Origin: Zobellia nedashkovskayae
Lineage (GTDB): Bacteria; Bacteroidota; Bacteroidia; Flavobacteriales; Flavobacteriaceae
Direction of reading: 5' to 3'
Length of the DNA stretch: 64,000 bases
Assembly (NCBI RefSeq): GCF_015330125.1
Contig: NZ_JADDXR010000002.1
Location: 3,918,685-3,982,684, forward strand
Part shown: positions 16,929 through 27,452 of the stretch, piece by piece
Layout of the letters: each line of letters starts with the position of its first letter
How positions within the stretch are numbered: the stretch's first letter is position 1
The notes under the pieces: generated by a model
What the model was told of the DNA's origin: nothing
Seen by the model: the letters and a program-made list of their open reading frames with translations, nothing else
Databases searched by the model: none
Made by a program: the position numbers and the translations under genes

Positions 16929-17714
16929 ATGCGTTTACGTACAAGCTGTGACCTAAAGTTCGAGATTTTTGAGCCAACACCATTTATTCTTATGTTGAGG
17001 CCACGTAGTGGAAGCCAACAATGGGTAGAAAGAGAGGAATATAAAATTACGCCAAGTACCCCTGTTTTTGAATTTACGGACAACTATGGCAATCTTTGCC
17101 AACGATTAATTGCCCAACCTGGCATGTTCTCAATTTCTACTTCTTCAGATGTAGTAACCTCTAACTTTATTGATCAAGGTTTTGGTGCTCCATTTATAGA
17201 AATACAGAATTTACCCGATGCCGTATTAAGCTATTTATTACCCAGTAGATATTGCGAGTCTGATTGCTTTAATGAAATGGGCGCAGCTATTACTGAAGGT
17301 CAATTAATGGGGTATAATCAAGTAGCAGCAATTACAAGTTGGTTACGTGAGAATATTGAGTATCTACCTGGCAGTAATAATGAGCCCTTATCTGCCATAC
17401 AAGTTAACAATAGACAGTTTGGTGTATGCAGGGATTTGGCGCATTTGGGAATAGCCCTGTGCCGTAGTTTAAGTATCCCGGCCCGTATTGTTGTTGGTTA
17501 TTTGTACAATTTGGAACCAATGGATATGCATGCTTGGTTTGAAGCCTATATTGGTAACCGGTGGTATACTTTTGATGCCACCCAAATAGATTCTCCAGGA
17601 GGTTACGTAGTTCTTGGTTTTGGTCGTGATGCTGCAGATGTTGCCATTTTTAATCAATTTGGACCTTCGGTTTTTCCTGTAGAACACCTTGTTAAAGTGA
17701 AAGAATGTCCTTAA
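16929..17714 (+). CDS. Transglutaminase-like protein
   Basis: 261 residues, no signal peptide. The N-terminal beta domain (1-110) has the form of the transglutaminase N-domain (LKFEIFEPTPFILMLRPR). The core carries the Cys-His-Asp triad: Cys167 in FGVCRDLAHLG, His201 in MDMHAWFEAYIG and Asp216 in WYTFDATQ. Bacterial proteins of this type are putative cysteine peptidases or amidases; true cross-linking is rarely shown. The gene is monocistronic and lies just upstream of the cassette array, of which it is not part. Confidence 0.85.
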   Translation: MRLRTSCDLKFEIFEPTPFILMLRPRSGSQQWVEREEYKITPSTPVFEFTDNYGNLCQRLIAQPGMFSISTSSDVVTSNFIDQGFGAPFIEIQNLPDAVLSYLLPSRYCESDCFNEMGAAITEGQLMGYNQVAAITSWLRENIEYLPGSNNEPLSAIQVNNRQFGVCRDLAHLGIALCRSLSIPARIVVGYLYNLEPMDMHAWFEAYIGNRWYTFDATQIDSPGGYVVLGFGRDAADVAIFNQFGPSVFPVEHLVKVKECP

Positions 17715-17965
17715 TGTAAATGAAAAATCATAGGCCTTTATTTTAAACTATACGCTTAAAACAAATATCATATACACCATAATTTGTAAAAGGTTATTCC
17801 TCATTTTGTATATCAAAACCAAAGAAAGCTAAAACTGATATACAGAATGCCTACCTTATTAATTGGCCCTTATCTCTTTATCTACAGTAGGCAGTGAGGT
17901 TTTTATTTCTTTTTGTATCTTGAGGATCAATTACATATATATATGTGTTAGCTGTAATTAAAAAA

Positions 17966-19651
17966 ATGACAGACATTACTACAAGATTAAAATATGAGGA
18001 TTTCTTTAAAGAGTCTGAAACTATTGAAGAATTACTTAAAGATTTTAATCATAATGATTTATTTAAAATTTGTGCTCTGCTTAACTCTAAAGCTAAATTA
18101 AATCAATCTTCGAGGGACACGATTAATGATTGGTTCACTTTACCAGAAAATACAGAATTACATACTTCAAAAATTGAAAATGAAGATACTCACATTATAA
18201 ATACTCATAGTAATTTAACATTACTATCATATTTAAAGAGTTGTAATGAAGATACACAGAAACTTGAAACAAGTGATTTTGAATTAAAGTTATTCAAAAT
18301 ATATCTTTTAATTAATTCCCAACAAGATTCTATCGAAGAACTAAACTTCCCAAAGATTAGAACATTAGATTCTATAGAAAGGTTAAGTGCAAGTCTTTTA
18401 CAAATTTCATATCACGACTATGATTTAAACAATTATGTACTACCTGAGATATTCTTGACTCAATTAATCAAGTCTATAGAATTTTTAAAATATATTGAGA
18501 AGGAATTAAACCATCATATGGTTACATTTTTAAAAAAATATAATTGTAAAGATTGGCAAGAATGGGTTACAACATTATTAAACCTGATTGTTCCTGTTTT
18601 AAAACACGATAACGAAACATATTCAGAAATAGAACTAAAAGATGATGATGTCCAAAATGTTGGAGCATTTTTAGATTTGTTTTGTAACATCATTGAGTTA
18701 AAAGAAAAGCCAGATTTTGTTGTATTAAGAAGTAATCCCATTTTTAAGAAAAATGATAATCGATATATTATAATTAACAAACTATTTCTTGTTGAACGTA
18801 TATTTAAAAGCATAATATTTGAATTCAGTTTAGACATCAACAAAAAAGTTGACAAAGTCAATAGGTTAAGAGATTTTAGGTCGAGCTACTGTGACAATTT
18901 TTCTGAACAAATACTTCTATATAAATTTTTACACAATTCGTTTCCAAGTAATTCAAAGTATATAAAATTTAATGGGAATGAGTTTTTAAACAAAAAATAT
19001 ATAGGAGAGCCGGATTATTATGTGAGATTTAAAAACAAAGTTCTTTTATTCGAAAGTAAAGATGTAATACTCAAAGGCGAAGAAAAACAGTCGAGAGATT
19101 ATTTAATCTTAAAAGATGCTTTAAAAGCTAAATTCTTGAAGATAGAAAATGAAGGAAAAACAAGCAATAAAGCTATTTTACAAATTATTGAGAATATAAA
19201 AAGGTTTCTAAATAAATTTTACACAAAAATAGATGATGCGTATAATGCTGACAACATAAAATTTTATCCCATACTTGTTACTCACGACAGACAATTTGAT
19301 ACACCTGAATTGAACAGGCTAATTAATAAGTGGTTTCGAAATGAATTAGAAAATTTTTTCAATAAATCTGAAATATCAAGAATACAGGATTTAACAATAT
19401 TGAACATCGATTCAATTCTTTTATATCAAGAGAATTTTAAACAAAGAGGCAAAAACGGTTTAGAGGTTCTTATAAATGAATACCATAAGTCAATTCAACC
19501 AAAAACAGCAAGAAATGTTGAACATTTAAAAGAACTATATTTAAATACTTCTATTTCATTTTACACATTTTTAGGAAATCATTTTGATAAAACTGGGATT
19601 AAAAAACCAAAATATATTGAGGAATATTTAGAACATTTAAACCTAGAATAA
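17966..19651 (+). CDS. Cassette 1: orphan PD-(D/E)XK nuclease-like protein
   Basis: 561 residues from ATG 17966 (a GTG at 17945 lies inside the cassette border, so I prefer the ATG). It is Lys/Asn/Ile-rich and largely helical. The C-terminal half holds a nuclease-like core: EQILLYKFL, then GEPDYYVRF with Asp350, then LLFESKD with Glu363-x-Lys365, the spacing of PD-(D/E)XK restriction-type folds. The N-terminal 300 residues match nothing I know. No methyltransferase or helicase is adjacent. As an accessory single gene it may be a defence or repair nuclease, which is inference. Its stop codon overlaps the closing inverted repeat. Confidence 0.65.
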   Translation: MTDITTRLKYEDFFKESETIEELLKDFNHNDLFKICALLNSKAKLNQSSRDTINDWFTLPENTELHTSKIENEDTHIINTHSNLTLLSYLKSCNEDTQKLETSDFELKLFKIYLLINSQQDSIEELNFPKIRTLDSIERLSASLLQISYHDYDLNNYVLPEIFLTQLIKSIEFLKYIEKELNHHMVTFLKKYNCKDWQEWVTTLLNLIVPVLKHDNETYSEIELKDDDVQNVGAFLDLFCNIIELKEKPDFVVLRSNPIFKKNDNRYIIINKLFLVERIFKSIIFEFSLDINKKVDKVNRLRDFRSSYCDNFSEQILLYKFLHNSFPSNSKYIKFNGNEFLNKKYIGEPDYYVRFKNKVLLFESKDVILKGEEKQSRDYLILKDALKAKFLKIENEGKTSNKAILQIIENIKRFLNKFYTKIDDAYNADNIKFYPILVTHDRQFDTPELNRLINKWFRNELENFFNKSEISRIQDLTILNIDSILLYQENFKQRGKNGLEVLINEYHKSIQPKTARNVEHLKELYLNTSISFYTFLGNHFDKTGIKKPKYIEEYLEHLNLE

Positions 19652-19662
19652 CTACAGCTAAC

Positions 19663-19843
19663 AATGTATATAAAACATAGCTAATATAGGCTTTTCGAGA
19701 GGTTTGTGTGTATTTGCAAAGTCGCCAAATTTTTAAATTTGGCTTTTAAAATAGAAAAGATAAAAACAAAACATAAAAATTCGGCTTGTGCATAATCGGA
19801 AAGGTTAGCGTCTATTTATACGCTACGTTTCATATACGAGACC
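19663..19843 (+). repeat. Cassette linker A (181 nt, palindromic)
   Basis: The linker lies between CAAC-type end 19662 and GTTG at 19844. The outer arms pair imperfectly (ACATAGC near the left end with GCTACGT near the right end). The internal hairpin is GCCAAATTT / AAATTTGGC around 19723-19743, followed by the A-rich spacer and a third arm-like copy, TTCGGCT. Confidence 0.75.
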
Positions 19844-19894
19844 GTTGTATGTAAGCTAGAAAAAAAGATGCTGAATGATTAAGAAGAAATTTAT

Positions 19895-20320
19895 ATGAAA
19901 AAAAAGAGTTATTTATTACTCAAGATAATTTTAGTTCTTCTAGTGTTGAATAGCTGTATTAATCAAAAACCGAGTGATTCTAGATTGATTAAACTATTTG
20001 AATCACTAACAGGAAGCGAATTTCCAAAATCCGGAAAAATAATCGAAAAAGATAATTTAGCTGGATTGAACGATGGATGGGAAGCTGCGATTGTAAAAGT
20101 TAAAGATACAGTTGAATTCAAGCAATTACTAAACGACTTTGAGTTGACAAAAAATATGACTCAGAAAATAAAAGGCAAATATGGTTTTGGATTTTCTTCA
20201 AAGCTAAGTAATGAAAAAACAACATCTTTAGATTCGATTTATTACACAAAACCGAAAGAACTATTTAAGTTAGGATATATAAAAAATAGAAATATAATTG
20301 TATTTGAGAAAGAATGGTGA
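19895..20320 (+). CDS. Cassette 2: small lipoprotein
   Basis: 141 residues with lipobox VLNSC (Cys21). The mature part is charged, with a segment SLTGSEFPKSGKIIEKDN and a predicted alpha/beta body (WEAAIVKVKDTVEFKQLLNDFE). I recognise no family. It lies 51 nt after GTTG at 19844 and its stop is 5 nt before the closing repeat, so it fills the cassette. No promoter of the TTG/TAnnTTTG type is visible between border and start. Confidence 0.65.
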   Translation: MKKKSYLLLKIILVLLVLNSCINQKPSDSRLIKLFESLTGSEFPKSGKIIEKDNLAGLNDGWEAAIVKVKDTVEFKQLLNDFELTKNMTQKIKGKYGFGFSSKLSNEKTTSLDSIYYTKPKELFKLGYIKNRNIIVFEKEW

Positions 20321-20338
20321 GTAAAGCCTACATACAAC

Positions 20339-20520
20339 AATACCTATACGTAATGCGGACTAAAGGTTTAAACCGAAAGGTCTGTGTATATTTATGAAGT
20401 CGCTAAATCTTATGGATTTAGCTTTGGACAAAAAAAGAAAAAGCAAAACAATAAGCTTTAGCTTCGTGCGTAGACGGAAACGAAAAGTTTCCTTATTACC
20501 GCACTACGCTTAGCCCAACC
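20339..20520 (+). repeat. Cassette linker B (182 nt, palindromic)
   Basis: Outer arms TACGTAATGCGG (left) and CCGCACTACG (right) pair imperfectly. Internal hairpin GCTAAATC-TTATG-GATTTAGC at about 20402-20422, then a third copy TTTAGCT near 20463. Confidence 0.75.
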
Positions 20521-20555
20521 GTTGTGCATAAGCTAAAAAATCTAAGTTAAACAAG

Positions 20556-20812
20556 ATGAAACTAATCTTAAAACCTTTTTTTCTTGGGGTTTGATACTAT
20601 CTTTCATTCTTTATCTTACATCAATTAAGGAAGGAATGGAAGTTTTGAATTTTAATGGATTTAGCTATCAAAGTATAATTAAGACATTTGAATATTTCTT
20701 TAATTGGGTTTTGATTTATTGGTGGTTTATTCTACTGGCGTGCACAATATTTCTAACAACTGTAACGGTTATTTATATAAGAAATCGTGGGAGAAGTTTC
20801 AAAGTCAATTGA
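20556..20812 (+). pseudogene. Cassette 3a: two-TM membrane protein, frameshifted
   Basis: ATG 20556 opens MKLILKPFFLGV and then hits TGA. One extra T in the T7 run at 20576-20582 would join it to the frame from 20591, giving MKLILKPFFSWGLILSFILY and two membrane segments (about 12-25 and 47-66), ending RNRGRSFKVN at 20812. As it stands the gene is frameshifted, or the run is a sequencing error or a slippage switch. The downstream immunity gene starts inside its 3' end. No family recognised; an accessory protein to the immunity gene is possible. Confidence 0.55.
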
Positions 20813-21209
20813 AGAGCTGGAAAATGATTACTGGAAGGAGCCGACCGAATTCCAGACGGACTTAATTGAAAAATGTTTCAGGTATCGAAAAATTAGTGTT
20901 AATCAATTGACAATTGAGCAAATTAGACTTCTGATTTCTCAGCAAATCGGACTTGAATATCTAATTGGACCCGCACTGATAAAACTTGAAAGAAATCCAC
21001 TAGCGGAAGGAGATTTTTATAAGGGCGACCTACTGTCAGTTATCTCAAAAACACCAATCAAGATTTGGGGTCTGAATCGCAAAGAATTACGGACTTTTAA
21101 AAATCTTGTGGAAAATAATTCTGAAGTGTTAAAAGCTGGACTTGGAGAAAAGAGAATTGACGAAATAACTGAACGGATAAAAAAAGCCTATGCACAACAC
21201 AACCTATAA
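20787..21209 (+). CDS. Cassette 3b: CdiI-type immunity protein
   Basis: 140 residues from GTG 20787. The order of motifs, IEELENDYWKEP, then LTIEQIRLLISQQIGLEYLIGPALIKLERNPLAEGDFYKGDLL, is characteristic of a family annotated as contact-dependent growth inhibition immunity proteins (CdiI_3-like). Such proteins neutralise a toxin delivered by neighbours. No CdiA-type or other toxin gene is present, so this is an orphan immunity gene. The last codons (KAYAQHNL) are read from the cassette's closing repeat and the start of linker C, so the recombination site forms part of the coding sequence. Confidence 0.7.
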   Translation: MGEVSKSIEELENDYWKEPTEFQTDLIEKCFRYRKISVNQLTIEQIRLLISQQIGLEYLIGPALIKLERNPLAEGDFYKGDLLSVISKTPIKIWGLNRKELRTFKNLVENNSEVLKAGLGEKRIDEITERIKKAYAQHNL

Positions 21210-21379
21210 ACAATACGGGCTTCGAGCTTAATCGAAAGGTTTGCGTATTTTTATGAGGTCGCGAAATCTTTGTGATTTCGCTTTGCACAAGAAAAAAATA
21301 AATCAAAACCCAAAGATTTCGCTATGTGCGTGGCGGAAAGCAAACGCCAGTTTGCCCCCGCACTGTTCATAGCTCAACC
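21199..21379 (+). repeat. Cassette linker C (181 nt, palindromic)
   Basis: Internal hairpin GCGAAATC-TTTGT-GATTTCGC at about 21261-21281, with a third exact copy of the 3' arm (GATTTCGC) near 21325. Outer arms CAATACGGGC and GCCCCCGCACTG pair in part. The first 11 nt are also coding for the immunity gene. Confidence 0.75.
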
Positions 21380-21392
21380 GTTGTAGCTAATT

Positions 21393-22085
21393 ATGAGAAC
21401 GAAACAAAACCAATATTTTGAGAAGTGGTGGATTCCAGTTTTAGTTTATTTAGGAATTTTTGCAATTTTTTTTATTGGAGCGAAACTTGAAAGAAATTGG
21501 ATAATTAATTTTTCAGGAATTTTAGTTATAATAAATTTTCTTGCCTCTATAATAACAGGAATTAGATGTATAAAAAAAGGAAAATGGTATTTTATATTTC
21601 CGATAATGGGTGTAGGTCTAATTGTCGTAGTTTCTACTTTTATACTTTTTGCTATAGGAAACATTGATTATTATGGCGCTAATAAAAAAATACCAGAAAA
21701 TATAAAAATTTACGACCCCTATAATTTTTCACCTAAATCAGTTAAATACTTAAATTCAAATAGTGGATTAAGAATATCTGGATACGGAGGAAGTTATTCC
21801 TTTTATATAAAACACAGTTTTAAAGAGAAAGGTAATTTCTATTTAAAAGCGTATGAAATTACTTCAAATGAAAGACTCTCTGAAAAAAAATTAAACAAAA
21901 GGTTATATTCAGTAAATACTCTTGAAGAAAAATTATATAAAGGTTATTTCAAAATCTATGAAGGTTCTCAAAATTACCAATATGCTGGTAGAATTGAACT
22001 TTGGTTTAAACCTTTAGATGATAAAGATGAATATAAAGTTACAGAACAAAACTTTAAAATAACAGGATGGGAATCTTCTTGGTAA
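21393..22085 (+). CDS. Cassette 4: membrane-anchored hypothetical protein
   Basis: 230 residues. Three membrane segments in the first 95 residues (IPVLVYLGIFAIFFIGA, INFSGILVIINFLASIITG, YFIFPIMGVGLIVVVSTFILFAI), then a soluble domain rich in Tyr and Lys (GLRISGYGGSYSFYIKHSF, ELWFKPLDDKDEYKV). ATG 21393 directly follows the border repeat (GTTGTAGCTAATT, 21380-21392), leaving 13 nt of leader. No family recognised. Confidence 0.65.
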   Translation: MRTKQNQYFEKWWIPVLVYLGIFAIFFIGAKLERNWIINFSGILVIINFLASIITGIRCIKKGKWYFIFPIMGVGLIVVVSTFILFAIGNIDYYGANKKIPENIKIYDPYNFSPKSVKYLNSNSGLRISGYGGSYSFYIKHSFKEKGNFYLKAYEITSNERLSEKKLNKRLYSVNTLEEKLYKGYFKIYEGSQNYQYAGRIELWFKPLDDKDEYKVTEQNFKITGWESSW

Positions 22086-22122
22086 GGAGAGATAAATTAT
22101 GAAATAAAAAACTAGCTACAAC

Positions 22123-22303
22123 AGTGTATAAAAAACATAGGGCGGTTTAGGCTTGTCGAAAGTTCCGTATTTATTTATAAAGTCGCTAAATATAAAATAT
22201 GGCATTTATAGTAGAAAAGATAAAAGCAAAATATTTATATTTAGCTAAGTAATAAACCGAAACGAAAGTGCTTATCACCTGCCCTACGTTTCTTATACTT
22301 AAC
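22123..22303 (+). repeat. Cassette linker D (181 nt, palindromic)
   Basis: Outer arms ACATAGGGCGG and CTGCCCTACGT pair. The first internal arm GCTAAATAT pairs poorly with the near arm (ATATGGCA) but perfectly with the third copy further on (ATATTTAGC), so the pairing seems to have moved to the distal arm. Confidence 0.75.
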
Positions 22304-22421
22304 GTTGAGGGAAATGACCTAAAGGCCGTGTTACTCCGCTGCAAAAAAACACGTACTGCATGAACAGCCGTTTTTTCACGACTCCCGTAACACTCATTTC
22401 CCTCAACGGTCCGGGCATGCC
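22304..22421. repeat. Gene-less palindromic unit, copy 1
   Basis: A 104-bp unit (22304-22407) begins GTTGAGGGAAATGA and ends with its exact inverse TCATTTCCCTCAAC. Further inner arms are GTGTTAC/GTAACAC and an A run facing a T run, so the whole unit folds into one long hairpin. It has no ORF. With 14 following bases (to 22421) it is identical to 23223-23340. It behaves as a cassette without a gene, or as a MITE-like element. Confidence 0.8.
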
Positions 22422-22561
22422 GCGACTTTAATCAAGGCCATCTTGCTTTTGCCGACTTTACTGCCTACTTTAGATAACTACACACAACTGGGCATATATT
22501 CCAACAGTCGCAGCAATCTTCCACTCGGGAGGCTGCGCCTACCGGAAGATATACCCGGACC
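22408..22561 (+). repeat. Second-type cassette linker (154 nt)
   Basis: It begins GGTCCGGGCAT directly after CAAC and ends ATACCCGGACC directly before GTTG, so the ends are inverted. A shorter nested hairpin spans about 22482-22566: CACAACTGGGCATATATTCC facing GGAAGATATACCC then GTTGTG, with GTCGCAGC and GGCTGCGC arms inside. The sequence differs from the 181-nt linkers. Confidence 0.65.
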
Positions 22562-22605
22562 GTTGTGCGTCATATTAAGCAACTTATAAATTAGAAAAGA
22601 AATAT

Positions 22606-23016
22606 ATGAGAAAAAAATTATTATTACTTGGATTCATTATTGGATTGAATTTTACACTTTTTGCTCAAGATATAAATATTAACGAAACCGAATTGGAGTC
22701 CGTTCTATGTAAGCAATGGGAAATTGAATATGCCCTTATGGGTGGAATGAAAGTCGGACAAATGCCCGGAGCATCTGATTTTGATTTTAAATTTCACCCT
22801 GATGGAAAGTATGACCTTATTCGAGAAGATGCCGATAATAGTGCTGGAATATGGACTTATAACTCGGACGGTAAATATGTGGAACTTTCGATTGAAGAAA
22901 AAGTAACTTCTCGCATTAAATATATAGACCAAAACAAACTTATTTTAACTCTTGTTTCTGGACAAAATGACCCACCAGGATTACCGAGTATGGAAGTACA
23001 TTTCAAACCAATGTAA
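22606..23016 (+). CDS. Cassette 5: secreted lipocalin-like protein
   Basis: 136 residues. Signal peptide 1-20 (LGFIIGLNFTLFAQ). The body (ELESVLCKQWEIEYALMGGMKVG, FDFKFHPDGKYDLI, GIWTYNSDGKYVELSIEE, YIDQNKLILTLV) has the strand pattern of small lipocalin-like domain proteins common in Bacteroidota: W in the first strand, then F-x-F-x-x-D-G and G-x-W-x-x-x-x-D-G-K. Role and ligand unknown. It lies 44 nt after GTTG at 22562; the stop is 8 nt before the closing repeat. Confidence 0.7.
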   Translation: MRKKLLLLGFIIGLNFTLFAQDININETELESVLCKQWEIEYALMGGMKVGQMPGASDFDFKFHPDGKYDLIREDADNSAGIWTYNSDGKYVELSIEEKVTSRIKYIDQNKLILTLVSGQNDPPGLPSMEVHFKPM

Positions 23017-23038
23017 CGCAAAAAATACGCCGCACAAC

Positions 23039-23222
23039 AATGCCTATAATTAATGTGGGGTTTGGGTTTTAAAGCCAAGGTCTGTGTATCTTTATGAGGT
23101 CGCAAAATCTTTGGGATTTTGCTTTAGACAAGAAAAATTAAAACAAAACAAAAAGATTTGGCTACGAGCTGTGGCGGTTTAGGAATTGCTTCTTTGCTCC
23201 CCACACTAATCATAGCCTTACC
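23039..23222 (+). repeat. Cassette linker F (184 nt, palindromic)
   Basis: Outer arms TTAATGTGGGG and CCCCACACTAA pair almost perfectly. Internal hairpin GCAAAATC-TTTGG-GATTTTGC at about 23102-23122, and a third copy GATTTGGC near 23155 with one mismatch. Confidence 0.75.
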
Positions 23223-23340
23223 GTTGAGGGAAATGACCTAAAGGCCGTGTTACTCCGCTGCAAAAAAACACGTACTGCATGAACAGCCGTTTTTTCACGA
23301 CTCCCGTAACACTCATTTCCCTCAACGGTCCGGGCATGCC
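23223..23340. repeat. Gene-less palindromic unit, copy 2 (array end)
   Basis: Identical to 22304-22421 over 118 bp. The bases after it (GCCTACTTTAATGCC to about 23363) resemble part of the second-type linker (22459-22487), so the array seems to end in a truncated linker of that type. Confidence 0.8.
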
Positions 23341-26938
<3,598 letters not shown>

Positions 26939-26962
26939 TACAGTTAAAAAAACATTTATATT

Positions 26963-27283
26963 ATGAAATATCCATTTAGTCACATCGGCATACCAACAAC
27001 GGAAGAAAAGGATTGGGATGGGTTTTATGAGCCAGGAAAAATTCATTACACGGAATTTGATAAAGATGATTACAAAATTGAATGGGTGAAATTTGATGAT
27101 GATAGTCCTATGCCAGAAATGATGCGAACATTGCCACATGTAGCTTATCTTGTAGATAATATAGAAGAAGCATTGGAGGGTAGAGAAATACTGGTTGATA
27201 CATTTTCTCCCGGTGATGGTGTACGAGTTGCGTTCATAAAGCATAATGGGGCACCAGTAGAGTTTATGGAAATATCTAGCTAA
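26963..27283 (+). CDS. Small VOC/glyoxalase-like protein
   Basis: 106 residues, cytoplasmic. KYPFSHIGIPT, then MRTLPHVAYLVDNIEEALEGREIL and VRVAFIKHNGAPVEFMEI, is a single VOC-type beta-alpha-beta-beta-beta module with possible metal ligands His9 and Glu103. It starts 24 nt after the beta-galactosidase stop, so it is likely cotranscribed. A role in handling a sugar-derived product is possible but not shown. Confidence 0.75.
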   Translation: MKYPFSHIGIPTTEEKDWDGFYEPGKIHYTEFDKDDYKIEWVKFDDDSPMPEMMRTLPHVAYLVDNIEEALEGREILVDTFSPGDGVRVAFIKHNGAPVEFMEISS

Positions 27284-27452
27284 GCTTATTTATTATAGAG
27301 CACTAAAGTTGAGGTAGAGTAGTGCCCTTATTGGTAATAATTAAGAGAGCAAACAATTTAAGGGTGGCCTTTGGAAATCATTTCAGTACCAAAATCAAAT
27401 TATAAATTTAACTAGAGGATTATTTTATATAATCTTAGTTATATTTATTCTA

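Larger units (their letters stand above)
17947..23340 (+). repeat. Integron-like gene-cassette array without integrase
   Basis: Seven units in the same orientation. Each begins GTTG plus about ten bases and ends with the inverted copy of those bases plus CAAC. Pairs: 17947-17960 with 19649-19662; 19844-19857 with 20325-20338; 20521-20534 with 21185-21198; 21380-21392 with 22110-22122; 22304-22317 with 22394-22407; 22562-22576 with 23024-23038; 23223-23236 with 23313-23326. Between CAAC and the next GTTG lies a palindromic linker: 181, 182, 181, 181 and 184 nt for the main type, 154 nt for a second type. Gene spacing is very tight and no promoters are visible inside. This mirrors integron cassettes, where the two halves of the folded site lie at opposite ends of each linear cassette. 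Confidence 0.75.

Noticed and set aside
17947-23340. CRISPR array
   Set aside because: The repeated units here are about 180 nt, palindromic and separated by coding genes; there are no short regularly spaced repeats or cas genes.
17947-23340. Composite transposon or prophage as the source of the array
   Set aside because: No transposase, phage structural gene or integrase is present in or near the array, and the border repeats are gene-specific rather than common to all units.
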